Below, one piece after another: positions 24,525-33,688 of a stretch of 64,000 bases of DNA. The number at the start of each line of letters is the position of its first letter. Position 1 is the stretch's first letter. The notes under the pieces were generated by a model. The model worked only from the letters and a program-made list of their open reading frames with translations. It made no database searches and was not told where the DNA came from. This DNA is from SYOC01 sp964441775 (GTDB taxonomy: Bacteria; Desulfobacterota; Binatia; Bin18): positions 115,593-179,592 of the forward strand of contig CAYTVL010000008.1 of assembly GCA_964441775.1 (NCBI GenBank). Direction: 5' to 3'. A program made the position numbers and the translations under genes.

Positions 24525-24956
24525 GTGTTATCGTTCCCAGACTGGACATTTCTTTTTCAGATTGCTCTGTTTCTCTTTCTCTGGAATTTTCTCCGCCAAT
24601 TTCTTTTTGAACCGAACTTTCAGGTCTTGCACAACCGCGAGGAGCGCAGCGCCGGGGCGCTAAAAGAAGCAAGCAGCATCAAGGCCGAGGTCGAAGCGAT
24701 GGGCGAGCAGTATCGTACACGCCTCACGGAAGCGCGTGCGGGCGTGTCGCAGCAAGTGGACGCCGTCTATAAAGAAGCTGAAACCGAGGCGCAAATTCTC
24801 CTCGATGCTGCCCGGACAGAAGCGACGTCCGTTGTAGCGCAAATGCGCGCCACCTTACAACAAGAAATCAGCGACGCGCGCCGCTCCCTGGAAGAACGGG
24901 CTCCTGATTTTTCTCGCGAGATTGCTCAGAAGCTCCTCGGGAGGTCCTTGACGTAA
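24525..24956 (+). CDS. ATP synthase F0 subunit b' (AtpX-like)
   Basis: This is the first of two b-type stator subunits, giving a b/b' pair as in many deltaproteobacteria. From the GTG at 24525 the product is 143 residues: a membrane helix near the N-terminus (WTFLFQIALFLFLWNFL), followed by a long charged helix rich in Glu, Ala and Arg. A GAGAGGAG site about ten bases upstream supports this start over the in-frame TTG at 24495. The gene lies two bases before the second b subunit, in the order seen in Geobacter-type operons after parAB. Confidence 0.88.
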   Translation: MLSFPDWTFLFQIALFLFLWNFLRQFLFEPNFQVLHNREERSAGALKEASSIKAEVEAMGEQYRTRLTEARAGVSQQVDAVYKEAETEAQILLDAARTEATSVVAQMRATLQQEISDARRSLEERAPDFSREIAQKLLGRSLT

Positions 24957-24958
24957 CC

Positions 24959-25570
24959 ATGAGGAAACATCTAAACAAGTTGAGCGGTTCTGCTGCAGTG
25001 ACGTTTTTTCTCGTCTCACCATGCGTAGCCTGGGCGGCTGAAGAGGGGCACGGCGGTCATGCAGAGGGCGATTCGCAACAGCTCGTTCTCATTTTTTCCG
25101 CGATCAATTTTTTGCTGTTCGTTTTCGTGCTGCGCAAATATGCGCTTCCCGCCGTTCGGGAGAGTTTACGAAAGCGACGTGTAACCATCGTCCAGGCGCT
25201 CAACGAAGCCCAAAAGGCCAAAGATGAGGCGCAAGCTCTGCGGCGAGAATATGAGCAAAAGCTGGCTGGGCTTGCAGTCGAACAGGACCGCTTGCGGCAA
25301 CAGGCCCTGGAAGATGCGAACCGAGAGAAAGTAAGAATCCTAGAGGACGCGCGGAAAATGGCGGATCGGGTTCGTACCGAGGCGCAACAGACCGCTCAAC
25401 GCGAAGTGGCGGAAGCGCGGCGTCTCTTACGACAAGAAGTCGCTGAACAAGCCGTGCGTCTCGCTACGGAACTCGTGCGTTCTCGTTTGACCCCCGCCGA
25501 TCAGGGGCGGTTGATTCAGGATCTCGTGCAAGAGGTACAGAAGAATGTCGGGAATCACGCGCTACGCTAA
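24959..25570 (+). CDS. atpF: ATP synthase F0 subunit b
   Basis: The 203-residue second b-type subunit forms the peripheral stalk that holds the F1 head to the membrane. It starts with a hydrophobic stretch resembling a signal peptide (about residues 8-27, ending AWAAEE), followed by a His/Gly-rich loop and the true membrane helix near LVLIFSAINFLLFVFVL. A long coiled-coil-like region follows. Such N-terminal leaders occur on b subunits of several deltaproteobacteria. Its last 26 bases overlap atpH. Confidence 0.92.
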   Translation: MRKHLNKLSGSAAVTFFLVSPCVAWAAEEGHGGHAEGDSQQLVLIFSAINFLLFVFVLRKYALPAVRESLRKRRVTIVQALNEAQKAKDEAQALRREYEQKLAGLAVEQDRLRQQALEDANREKVRILEDARKMADRVRTEAQQTAQREVAEARRLLRQEVAEQAVRLATELVRSRLTPADQGRLIQDLVQEVQKNVGNHALR

Positions 25571-26078
25571 GGCCCTCCTCGGTCTTGCGCAGGAGCAACA
25601 ATTAGCCGAAACCATTGGAACCGAGTTGGCTCAAGCCGCAGAAGTGTTAGCGGACCCGACGCTAGCAAAGACGTTGACGCTACCACATCTTGCCCCGAGA
25701 ACGAGAAAAGAGATCGTGGACCAACTTACCAACGCCCTCAAGCCGCAATCGCTCTTGGGCAACTTTCTCCGGGTGTTAGCGGAAAATGATCGGCTCAAAG
25801 ATTTTCCCTTGATCGAAAAGTCGTATCAGCGTTTGCTCGAACAATCGCTCGGACGCGTACGCGCCAACATTCGCGTGTCGGCCCCGTTGAACAATGACGA
25901 ACTACAGGCCCTGGTCGACGCCTTCAGCACACTCACACAAAAGACTGTGATGCCCACCGTAACCGTGGACCCTGCGCTCCTTGGTGGAGCAGTGGTGGAA
26001 ATTGAAGGACGTGTGTACGACGCGAGCTTGAAGACGCAGCTCCAACGGCTCGGCAAAACCTTGGCTCAACACCTTTAA
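25545..26078 (+). CDS. atpH: ATP synthase F1 subunit delta
   Basis: The 177-residue delta (OSCP-like) subunit connects the stator to the alpha3beta3 head. The N-terminal helical domain (ITRYAKALLGLAQEQ) and the C-terminal segment with VRANIRVSAPL and DPALLGGAVVEIEGRVYDASLKTQLQRL are typical. The gene starts inside atpF by 26 bases, consistent with translational coupling. Length is normal. Confidence 0.93.
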   Translation: MSGITRYAKALLGLAQEQQLAETIGTELAQAAEVLADPTLAKTLTLPHLAPRTRKEIVDQLTNALKPQSLLGNFLRVLAENDRLKDFPLIEKSYQRLLEQSLGRVRANIRVSAPLNNDELQALVDAFSTLTQKTVMPTVTVDPALLGGAVVEIEGRVYDASLKTQLQRLGKTLAQHL

Positions 26079-26128
26079 CATCGGCAATTTACACATATAC
26101 AAAAGAAACTCGTGAGTGAGAGGATACG

Positions 26129-27637
26129 ATGGAACTGCGCGCTGCTGAGATCAGCGAAATTATCAAGCGACAAATTCAAGGGTATGACAAACAAGTCGAG
26201 CTGCGCGAAACCGGCACTGTGCTGTCCGCCGGGGATGGCATCGCTCGTATCTACGGATTGGAAGGGGTCGCCTCGGGCGAATTGTTGCTCTTTCCGCACG
26301 ATATCTATGGCATTGCTTTGAATCTAGAAGAAGACAACGTTGGCGCCGCCGTCTTCGGCGAAGTCCAAGCGATTAGAGAAGGCGACGAGGTGCGTAGAAC
26401 TGGGCGCATCGCTGAAATTCCTGTCGGCGAGGCGCTGCTTGGTCGCGTGGTGAACGCCCTGGGACAACCGATTGATGGTAAAGGCCCGCTCGACACCAAA
26501 ACTACGCAGCGTATCGAAATCAAGGCACCTGGCATCGTCTTGCGTCAGCCAGTGAAAGAGCCGCTCCAAACCGGCATTAAAGCAATCGATTCCATGATCC
26601 CCATCGGTCGTGGCCAGCGAGAACTCATCATTGGCGACCGGCAGACCGGCAAGACGGCGCTCATCCTTGACACGATCATCAACCAGAAAGGCGGCGACGT
26701 CTTCTGCATTTACGTCGCAGTCGGCCAGAAACAATCGACGGTCGCCCAGGTGGTCGATCGGCTCACGCGCGCCGGAGCTATGGACTATACCACGATCGTT
26801 GTCGCCAATGCTTCCGCCGCTGCGCCCCTCCAATTCATTGCTCCCTACACGGGCTGTGCGATCGGTGAATTCTTCCGCGATAGCGGTAGGCATGCGCTTG
26901 TGGCCTATGATGATTTATCCAAGCATGCGGTTGCGTACCGTCAGCTCTCCTTGCTCTTGCGGCGCCCACCCGGACGCGAGGCGTTCCCTGGCGATGTCTT
27001 CTATCTCCATTCCCGCCTCCTCGAACGCGCCGCGAAAATGAGTAAAGAGCAAGGCGGCGGCTCGCTCACGGCGCTGCCTGTGATTGAAACCCAAGCCGGT
27101 GACGTGTCGGCCTACATTCCGACGAACGTGATCTCGATTACCGATGGGCAGATCTTTTTAGAAACCGATCTCTTTTATGCCGGGATTCGGCCGGCGGTGA
27201 ACGTGGGGATTTCGGTCTCTCGCGTCGGTGGGTCCGCGCAAATCAAAGCCATGAAACAAGTCGCGGGCTCGCTCCGCCTCGATCTTGCTCAGTATCGAGA
27301 AATGGCGGCCTTCGCGCAATTCGGCTCCGACCTTGACGCCGCCACCCAACGCATGCTCAACCGGGGCACGCGTCTGGTGGAAATCTTGAAACAGGGACAA
27401 TATCAACCACTTTCAGTCGAGCGGCAGATTGTTATCATTTTTGCCGGTACGAATGGGTTCGTCGATCATCTGCCCGAATCCGCCTTAAAAAAATATGAAA
27501 CAGAGTTGAGCCGTTTCCTGGAGAGTCGTCATCCTACTATCTACGAGGACATTCGCACGAAGAAAGAATTGACGGATGATTTGAAGACCAGCTTGGGCGC
27601 GGCGCTGAAAGACTTCAACGAAGGTTTCTCAGCATAA
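26129..27637 (+). CDS. atpA: ATP synthase F1 subunit alpha
   Basis: The 502-residue alpha subunit carries the non-catalytic nucleotide sites of the F1 head. Walker A is GDRQTGKTAL (about 169-178), and the signature PAVNVGISVSRVGGSAQIKAMK with the alpha/beta Pro-Ala-Val-x-x-x-x-Ser-x-Ser pattern is present near 352-373. A GAGAGGAT site precedes the ATG. It is encoded in the standard place between delta and gamma. The frame is complete with a normal length. Confidence 0.98.
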   Translation: MELRAAEISEIIKRQIQGYDKQVELRETGTVLSAGDGIARIYGLEGVASGELLLFPHDIYGIALNLEEDNVGAAVFGEVQAIREGDEVRRTGRIAEIPVGEALLGRVVNALGQPIDGKGPLDTKTTQRIEIKAPGIVLRQPVKEPLQTGIKAIDSMIPIGRGQRELIIGDRQTGKTALILDTIINQKGGDVFCIYVAVGQKQSTVAQVVDRLTRAGAMDYTTIVVANASAAAPLQFIAPYTGCAIGEFFRDSGRHALVAYDDLSKHAVAYRQLSLLLRRPPGREAFPGDVFYLHSRLLERAAKMSKEQGGGSLTALPVIETQAGDVSAYIPTNVISITDGQIFLETDLFYAGIRPAVNVGISVSRVGGSAQIKAMKQVAGSLRLDLAQYREMAAFAQFGSDLDAATQRMLNRGTRLVEILKQGQYQPLSVERQIVIIFAGTNGFVDHLPESALKKYETELSRFLESRHPTIYEDIRTKKELTDDLKTSLGAALKDFNEGFSA

Positions 27638-27662
27638 AGAAGCATAGAAGACCAAACGGAGG

Positions 27663-27683
27663 AGCCGCGTTTTCCGCGCGGCT
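27663..27683. repeat. Small hairpin between atpA and atpG
   Basis: AGCCGCG (27663-27669) pairs with CGCGGCT (27677-27683) across a seven-base loop. No T-tract follows. It may tune transcript stability or translation of atpG inside the atp operon, or have no role. Confidence 0.45.
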
Positions 27684-27726
27684 GCCCGTTGCGCGATTGT
27701 CATAGACAGCACCTTCATACATTCAC

Positions 27727-28584
27727 ATGGCTACTCTGAAAGCAATTCGTCGACGCGTTGCCTCGGTGCGCAACATTCAGCAAATCACCAAGGCAATGAA
27801 AATGATCTCGGCGGCGCGACTGCGCCGGGCTCAGGAAGCAGCCGAGTCCGCACGACCTTATGCCGAAAAACTTGAGGCCGTGCTGCAAAACCTAGCCTCG
27901 CAAAGCACCACCCTGTCTCACCCGCTGCTGGAAGCACGAGAAGAGAAGAATATTGACGTGATTGTGATCACCTCTGATCGCGGCCTGTGCGGCGGCTTTA
28001 ACTCCAGTTTAATTCGCGCGGCTGAAGCGTTCATCCGCCAACGCCCTGGTCAGCATGTCACGCTCTCATTCGTCGGCAGGCGTGGACTTGATTATTTCAA
28101 ACGCCGCTCGGTCACGCTTGGCGAGCAACATATCAATCTCTTTGGCAAGTTGCCGCCGACGCTTGCGCATGAGGTTGGCGCTCGCATGAGTCAACGCTTT
28201 ATCAATGGCGAGACCGATGGCGTGTATGTGCTCTATGCGCGTTTCCGGTCTGCGGTCTCGCAAATTCCGACGATAGACAAAATCTTGCCCGTCACGGCGA
28301 AAGAGACGGCTGCAGAACGTCCCTCGTTGGAATATCTCTATGAGCCCGCCCCACAGGAACTCATCGCCAGCTTGTTGACCCGTTATGTCGATATGCTGAT
28401 TTACCGCGCCATGCTCGAATCGGTCGCCAGCGAGCACGGAGCCCGCATGACGGCTATGGAAAACGCGACTAATAACGCTGTGGATATGATTGGCCGTTTG
28501 ACGCTTGATATGAACCGAGCGCGCCAAGCCGGCATCACGCGGGAACTGCTGGAGATTGTCTCCACCAGTGAAGCCCTCAAGTAA
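27727..28584 (+). CDS. atpG: ATP synthase F1 subunit gamma
   Basis: The 285-residue gamma subunit is the central rotor shaft. The N-terminal helix begins ATLKAIRRRVASVRNIQQITKAMKM and the C-terminal helix carries MENATNNAVDMIGRL and RARQAGITRELLEIVSTSEAL, both diagnostic. The SDRGLCGGFN motif is near residues 79-88. Length is typical. Its stop is at 28582-28584, and atpD starts 30 bases later. Confidence 0.97.
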   Translation: MATLKAIRRRVASVRNIQQITKAMKMISAARLRRAQEAAESARPYAEKLEAVLQNLASQSTTLSHPLLEAREEKNIDVIVITSDRGLCGGFNSSLIRAAEAFIRQRPGQHVTLSFVGRRGLDYFKRRSVTLGEQHINLFGKLPPTLAHEVGARMSQRFINGETDGVYVLYARFRSAVSQIPTIDKILPVTAKETAAERPSLEYLYEPAPQELIASLLTRYVDMLIYRAMLESVASEHGARMTAMENATNNAVDMIGRLTLDMNRARQAGITRELLEIVSTSEALK

Positions 28585-28613
28585 TGCCCCACACAGCCAG
28601 GAGAGTACACATC

Positions 28614-30026
28614 ATGGGAGAAAATGTCGGGAAGGTTATGCAGGTGTTGGGAGCTGTCGTTGACGTTGATTTTGAGAACAGTGGGCTCCCGCCCATTTAC
28701 AATGCGCTACTGGTCACGAACTCAGCCATCAGCGATAAAGAATGGAATCTCGTTCTCGAAGTCGCTCAACACCTAGGCGAGAATACCGTGCGTTGCATCG
28801 CGATGGACAGTACGGAAGGACTCACTCGCGGGATTCCGGTGCGCGATACTGGCAACGTCATTACCGTCCCTGTGGGAGAGCCTACGCTTGGACGCATCCT
28901 GAACGTCGTGGGAGAAGCGGTCGATGAGGCTGGACCGCTCGATGATTCGAAGCGGTCCCCGATTCATCGCCCTGCCCCTTCTTTTGTCGATCAGGCGACT
29001 GAGGCCAAAATTATGGAAACCGGCATTAAAGTGGTTGACCTGCTAGCCCCGTATCCACTGGGCGGCAAGGTCGGACTGTTCGGCGGTGCTGGCGTCGGCA
29101 AAACCGTTATTCTCTTAGAGCTGATCAGCAGCATCGCTACCCAACACGGCGGTTATTCCGTTTTCGGTGGAGTCGGCGAACGCACCCGTGAAGGCAACGA
29201 CCTGTGGCTGGAAATGAAAGAGTCCGGCGTTATCAACAAAGCGTCGCTGGTCTTCGGTCAAATGAACGAGCCCCCGGGCGCCCGGGCGCGAGTTGCGTTG
29301 TCGGCGTTGACTATTGCCGAGCATTTCCGCGATGAAGAGCATAAGGATGTGTTGCTCTTCCTTGATAATATCTTCCGGTTTGTGCAAGCGAACTCCGAGG
29401 TTTCTACACTCCTAGGCCGTATCCCCTCGGCGGTGGGTTATCAACCGACGCTTTCGACGGACATGGGCGACCTGCAAGAACGTATTACGTCAACCAAGAA
29501 TGGCTCCATCACTTCGGTGCAGGCGATTTACGTCCCGGCTGACGACTTGACCGACCCGGCTCCGGCCACCACATTCGCTCACCTCGACGCCACGACCGTG
29601 CTGTCGCGGCAGATTGCAGAGCTGGGTATCTATCCAGCGGTGGACCCGTTGGACTCCACTTCCCGCATGCTGGACCCGAACATCATCGGCGAGGAACATT
29701 ATCAAGTGGCGCGGAAAGTCCAGGAGGTGTTGCAACGTTACAAAGATCTGCAAGACATCATCGCGATTCTCGGCATCGATGAATTGTCGGAAGAAGACAA
29801 GATCATCGTTGCCCGTGCACGGAAAGTCCAGCGTTTCTTGTCACAGCCTTTCAAAGTGGCTGAACAGTTCACCAATATCAAAGGCGAATATGTGCGCGTC
29901 AAAGACACCATTCGTAGCTTCAAGGAACTGGTGGAAGGGAAGCACGACGATCTACCCGAGCAGGCGTTTTATATGGTCGGCACCATCGAGAGCGCCATCG
30001 AGAAGGCGAAACGTCTTGCGGCGTAA
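28614..30026 (+). CDS. atpD: ATP synthase F1 subunit beta
   Basis: The 470-residue beta subunit carries the catalytic sites of ATP synthesis. I start it at the ATG at 28614, which has an AGGAGAG site at good spacing; the open frame reaches back to the atpG stop but homologues begin here. Walker A is GGAGVGKTV, the catalytic Glu lies in GGVGERTREGNDL, and ALSGLP-type and ATTFAHLDATTVLSR segments are present. It is followed by a strong hairpin and then atpC. Confidence 0.98.
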   Translation: MGENVGKVMQVLGAVVDVDFENSGLPPIYNALLVTNSAISDKEWNLVLEVAQHLGENTVRCIAMDSTEGLTRGIPVRDTGNVITVPVGEPTLGRILNVVGEAVDEAGPLDDSKRSPIHRPAPSFVDQATEAKIMETGIKVVDLLAPYPLGGKVGLFGGAGVGKTVILLELISSIATQHGGYSVFGGVGERTREGNDLWLEMKESGVINKASLVFGQMNEPPGARARVALSALTIAEHFRDEEHKDVLLFLDNIFRFVQANSEVSTLLGRIPSAVGYQPTLSTDMGDLQERITSTKNGSITSVQAIYVPADDLTDPAPATTFAHLDATTVLSRQIAELGIYPAVDPLDSTSRMLDPNIIGEEHYQVARKVQEVLQRYKDLQDIIAILGIDELSEEDKIIVARARKVQRFLSQPFKVAEQFTNIKGEYVRVKDTIRSFKELVEGKHDDLPEQAFYMVGTIESAIEKAKRLAA

Positions 30027-30048
30027 GCAATCGCTCCTACTCAAGTAT

Positions 30049-30083
30049 TTGAGTCATTGCATCTCAGAGATGCAATGACTCAA
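30049..30083. repeat. Perfect 16-bp hairpin between atpD and atpC
   Basis: TTGAGTCATTGCATCT at 30049-30064 is followed after three bases by its exact reverse complement at 30068-30083. Further partial copies of the same words (CAATGACC, GATGCAATTTTT) lie just downstream. A T run occurs at about 30099-30103, too far to make a standard terminator. It resembles intergenic palindromes built from TGAGTCATTG words and may modulate epsilon expression relative to beta. Confidence 0.7.
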
Positions 30084-30118
30084 TGACCCGATGATGCAAT
30101 TTTTCAATTAGTAAAGTT

Positions 30119-30532
30119 ATGGCAGAAACTCTTCGACTTCGCGTTGTCACTCCAGAGCGTCTACTCCTCGATGAGGATGTGGACGAAGTCACTGCCCCAG
30201 GCACGGAAGGTGAATTCGGCGTGCTGCCGAATCACACGACCTTTTTATCCTCTCTTCGGCCTGGACGCTTGATGTACAAGCGTGGCGGGCAATCCCATAT
30301 TCTGGCGGTCAGCGGCGGGTTTGCCGAGGTCGTGGATAATAATATGACCGTCCTCACAGACAGCGCAGAGCTGGGGAATGAGATCAACGTCGAGCGTGCT
30401 CGCATGGCGCTGCATAAAGCGGAAGAAGCGCTGAAAACACTTTCTCCCACCGATCCCGCATTTGCTGAAACCCAAGCCGCCTTCCAACGAGCACAGGCTC
30501 GCATCGACATTGCCGGCGGTAGACGGACATAG
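30119..30532 (+). CDS. atpC: ATP synthase F1 subunit epsilon
   Basis: The 137-residue epsilon subunit has the N-terminal beta-sandwich (LRVVTPERLLLDEDVDEVTAPGTEGEFGVLPNH) and a C-terminal two-helix region (INVERARMALHKAEEAL) that in many bacteria inhibits ATP hydrolysis. Length is normal. It is the last atp gene here; subunits a and c are not in the window, so they must be at another locus, as in several deltaproteobacteria. Confidence 0.96.
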   Translation: MAETLRLRVVTPERLLLDEDVDEVTAPGTEGEFGVLPNHTTFLSSLRPGRLMYKRGGQSHILAVSGGFAEVVDNNMTVLTDSAELGNEINVERARMALHKAEEALKTLSPTDPAFAETQAAFQRAQARIDIAGGRRT

Positions 30533-30584
30533 CATCAAAGGGACCAGCAATTTTCTCTTGATGACTCTGAAGCCTTCAGCGTTC

Positions 30585-31175
30585 TCAACTTAATGACAAG
30601 CCGTTTCGTTTGCCCTTCCGGGCCGCTCCTCCCCAGAGTCGACCGAACAGTATGCCGATGAGTAGCACCCCAGCGCCCGCGAGAAACCAATGAATGGCCT
30701 CTTCTTTTTCTCTCGTGCTTTGCTGAGCTTGTAGCTGCGCCACCGTATCCGCATGTTGCTGCGCGCGATCTTCCGCTTGCTTACGCGTGGTCTCCAGTTG
30801 CGTATGCTCCTGACGTAACGTCACTAATTCTTGCGCTTGAGTTTGGGTTTGGTTTTCGAGTTCCTTGATCTTCTGTTGAGATCGTTGCTCTATCTCTTGA
30901 ACGCGTTTTTCCACCGGGCTCTGGTCGGTCATCTGATACTTCAAGACGTAGCCTTGCAGCCCGCCATGCGTGGCGACAATGTAATGATCCTCGGTTTCGC
31001 CGACGAACGTCACTTCCTGCCCGGTTTTGAGAACGGCAATGATTTTATTCTCAAGGCTAGGGCCTGTACGCACGAGCGCTTCACTGATGTTCTCACGGAC
31101 GTAGAGCGATTTTCCTAATGCCGTCAGAGGAAAAAATACGATAAGACAAAGTAGAAACACGCTGATCCGTCTCAC
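30585..31175 (-). CDS. SH3-domain, coiled-coil inner-membrane protein (YgiM/TIGR04211-like)
   Basis: From the GTG at 31175 the product is 196 residues. I choose this start because an AGGAGGTG site lies directly upstream and the protein then begins with a signal peptide (ISVFLLCLIVFFPLTALG). A bacterial SH3 domain follows (LYVRENISEALVRTGPSLENKIIAVLKTG, about residues 26-85), then a long Gln/Glu-rich coiled coil (about 95-160), a membrane helix near 165-185 and a basic C-terminus. This is the layout of the YgiM-like family, whose function is not well known. It is the last gene of a minus-strand group with the F420-type oxidoreductase. Confidence 0.85.
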   Translation of the reverse strand: MRRISVFLLCLIVFFPLTALGKSLYVRENISEALVRTGPSLENKIIAVLKTGQEVTFVGETEDHYIVATHGGLQGYVLKYQMTDQSPVEKRVQEIEQRSQQKIKELENQTQTQAQELVTLRQEHTQLETTRKQAEDRAQQHADTVAQLQAQQSTREKEEAIHWFLAGAGVLLIGILFGRLWGGAARKGKRNGLSLS

Positions 31176-31210
31176 GCCGCCGCACCTCCTCTCACACAAT
31201 TCGAGCCCTC

Positions 31211-32221
31211 TCACGCTCCGACCAGCTCCTTCATCGTGCGCGGGACCTCGACCGCTGCATTTTTTGGGGCGCCAATAGGAAAGAGAATGGGGTGTGTCAA
31301 TCCGGCGGCGCGGCACGCACGAATGTACTCTTGCGCTTTTTCCCGTGGTCCAATCGCCGCCAACGTGTGCACCATCTTGCCAGAGATACACTGGAGCGCC
31401 TCTTCCCGCTTCCCTTCCTGCCACAGCTTGCGAAAGCCTTGCATCTCGTCACCAAAGCCAAAGCGGGTAAACATGCGCACGTACGAGTCCACGAAGCCAT
31501 AAGAGGAAAGTTCCCGTTTGTACGCCTGCGCGGCAGCCGGGACATCATCAGTGACACAGCAGCGCACATACATCGCATAGTCAATGGTCTGAGGATCGCG
31601 CCCCGCCGCTTCCGCACCTTTGCGTACTTCTACAATCATCGGCCCGATCGCTTCTGATGGAGCATAATTAAATAACGCCCCGTCCGCCACTTCGCCTGCG
31701 AGCCGTAACATAGCGGGGTTGAGCGCAGCCAGATAGATAGGCACCGGCTTGTCCTTTGGCAGTGTAACCCCGAGCTGAAACCCTTTCGAGCGATAATATT
31801 TCCCCTCGAAGTTCGTGCGTTCGCCCTTGAGCACTTGCCGCATCACAGCCACGGCCTCACGCATGGCCGACACTGCAGGTGGATAGGCTACCCCGTGCCA
31901 GCGTTCAGCGATGATGGGGCTGCCGACGCCCACCCCAATAATTGCTCTCCCTTCAGAAAGTTGATGGAGTGCGGCAAAACTCATCGCCGTCATCACCGGG
32001 GTGCGGCTCTGGATCGCAATGACCGCCGTGCCCAGTTGCACGCGCGAAGTCACAGTCGCATACGTAGCAAGCTGGGTCACGGCGTCGAGACCACTCACCT
32101 CAGCCGTCCACAACGAGCGATAGCCCAACTTCTCAGCCTCTTGAGCTAGTGCCATACTGCCACGGAATCCAATCGTCTCCCGTACTGGGAGGGCAAGACC
32201 TAAATCACTTTTGTCTGCCAT
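31211..32221 (-). CDS. Luciferase-like (LLM) F420-dependent oxidoreductase
   Basis: The 336-residue protein is a TIM-barrel flavin-type monooxygenase-like enzyme. The LGLALPVRETIGFRGSMALAQEAEKLGYRSLWTAE start, the TSRVQLGTAVIAIQSRTPVMTA segment and the GRAIIGVGVGSP motif mark the F420-using LLM branch. Cofactor F420 is inferred from similarity, and no F420 biosynthesis gene is in the window. It lies 54 bases after the stop of the fused CoA-transferase on the same strand, so the two may act in one catabolic route. Substrate unknown. Confidence 0.9.
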   Translation of the reverse strand: MADKSDLGLALPVRETIGFRGSMALAQEAEKLGYRSLWTAEVSGLDAVTQLATYATVTSRVQLGTAVIAIQSRTPVMTAMSFAALHQLSEGRAIIGVGVGSPIIAERWHGVAYPPAVSAMREAVAVMRQVLKGERTNFEGKYYRSKGFQLGVTLPKDKPVPIYLAALNPAMLRLAGEVADGALFNYAPSEAIGPMIVEVRKGAEAAGRDPQTIDYAMYVRCCVTDDVPAAAQAYKRELSSYGFVDSYVRMFTRFGFGDEMQGFRKLWQEGKREEALQCISGKMVHTLAAIGPREKAQEYIRACRAAGLTHPILFPIGAPKNAAVEVPRTMKELVGA

Positions 32222-32275
32222 ACATCCTTCTTCCTGGTTCCTTTTCTTTGCTGCTCTACTGTACTACCGGCAGTC

Positions 32276-33676
32276 CTAAAACTCCATCGTCTTTAGATCT
32301 TCCGCCAAACGGAGCGGAGCGTCCGTTGCCGCTTGCACGTCTTCCACGGAGACTCCAGGGGCAAGTTCTCGCAGCACGAAACCTCCTGTATCAACTTGGA
32401 TAAGGGCCAGATTGGTGACGACCCATGACACACAATGACGAGCAGTGAGAGGATACGTACACGCGCGCAGCAATTTCGCTTGGCCACGCTTAGTAGTGTG
32501 AAACATCACCACGATCAGAGTCTCAGCGCCAGAGGCAAGATCCATCGCGCCGCCGACCGCGCCCGCTTTCATCGTCGGCGTTTTCCAGTTCGCCAGGTCA
32601 CCACTCTCAGCTACCTGAAAGCCGCCGAGGATGACCGTGCCCACATGTCCGCCGCGCGCCATCACGAAGGCGTCAGCACTATGAAAAAAACTGGCGCCTG
32701 GTGTGAGCGTCACCAACTGCGAGCTGGCATTGTAGAGATCAAGATCTTCTTCTCCAGGCCGTGCGAGCGCCCCGTAACCGAGCACGCCATTTTCGGCATG
32801 CAAAGTGATATCTTCAGCAATGAAATCTGACACCAAGGTGGGGAGACCAATGCCCAGATTGACATACTGCCCCGGCGTCAACAAGCGCGCAGCCCGCAAC
32901 GCCATCAGTTCCGGAGAGAGGCCCCGGCTGTTCTCAGTGGCGCCATCAGTGACCGTAATCGTGCGTCCCATCGTGCGCATCAGCCCGGACACCGTCTCTT
33001 TTGTTAAGGGAGTTTCGCGACGGACGAGTCGTTGAACAAAAATTCCCGGCGTCACGACGGCTTCGGGATCGAGCCCACCTAGAGCGACGATTTCATCGAC
33101 TTCAGCAATAGTCACGGTTGCCGCAGTCGCGAACGGCGGATTAAAGTTACGCGCGGTCCGGCGATAGATGAGGTTGCCGTACGAATCAGCCTTATGGGCG
33201 CGAAGCAAAGCAAAATCGGCTCGCAGCGCGGTTTCCAGGAGATATTCACGTCCATTGAATACGCGCTTCTCTTTTCCCTCCTCAATGACCGTTCCGACTC
33301 CAGTCGGGGTAAAAAAGGCTGGAATGCCAGCTCCGCCTGCGCGGATACGTTCAACCAGCGTACCCTGCGGAACCAGCTCGAATTCAACCTCGCCACGTCC
33401 AATTTGTTCAGCAAGCGGGGTCACGCGATACGAGTAGCCGCCAAAGGAGGCGATGAGTTTTCTAATCTGTCCATTCTCAGCCAGTATCTGCGGCGAGTAA
33501 GGACCAAACCCCGGAGAATTACAGATGATCGTAAGATCCTTGACGCGACGCTCCCGCAACGCCAGCAGCAACTCATGCGGCCAGCCTTGCAAGACGCCAA
33601 ATCCTCCGATGAGAAGACTAGCCCCATCAGGAATATCAGCAACCGCTGCCCCAGCGTTAAGAAGAGGTTTATTCAT
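32276..33676 (-). CDS. Fused 3-oxoacid CoA-transferase (A and B subunits)
   Basis: The 466-residue protein joins both CoA-transferase subunits in one chain. The A part shows LLIGGFGVLQGWPHELLLAL near residues 21-40, and the B part begins around residue 250 (LMALRAARLLTPGQYVNLGIGLPTLV). The catalytic glutamate is E295 in the AENGVLGYG motif. It would move CoA between a 3-oxoacid (or related acid) and a donor such as succinyl-CoA. Most bacteria have two genes; fused forms resemble the eukaryotic SCOT. Upstream, a small FxLYD-like protein gene ends 12 bases before this start. Confidence 0.9.
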   Translation of the reverse strand: MNKPLLNAGAAVADIPDGASLLIGGFGVLQGWPHELLLALRERRVKDLTIICNSPGFGPYSPQILAENGQIRKLIASFGGYSYRVTPLAEQIGRGEVEFELVPQGTLVERIRAGGAGIPAFFTPTGVGTVIEEGKEKRVFNGREYLLETALRADFALLRAHKADSYGNLIYRRTARNFNPPFATAATVTIAEVDEIVALGGLDPEAVVTPGIFVQRLVRRETPLTKETVSGLMRTMGRTITVTDGATENSRGLSPELMALRAARLLTPGQYVNLGIGLPTLVSDFIAEDITLHAENGVLGYGALARPGEEDLDLYNASSQLVTLTPGASFFHSADAFVMARGGHVGTVILGGFQVAESGDLANWKTPTMKAGAVGGAMDLASGAETLIVVMFHTTKRGQAKLLRACTYPLTARHCVSWVVTNLALIQVDTGGFVLRELAPGVSVEDVQAATDAPLRLAEDLKTMEF

Positions 33677-33688
33677 GACCGTCCCCGC

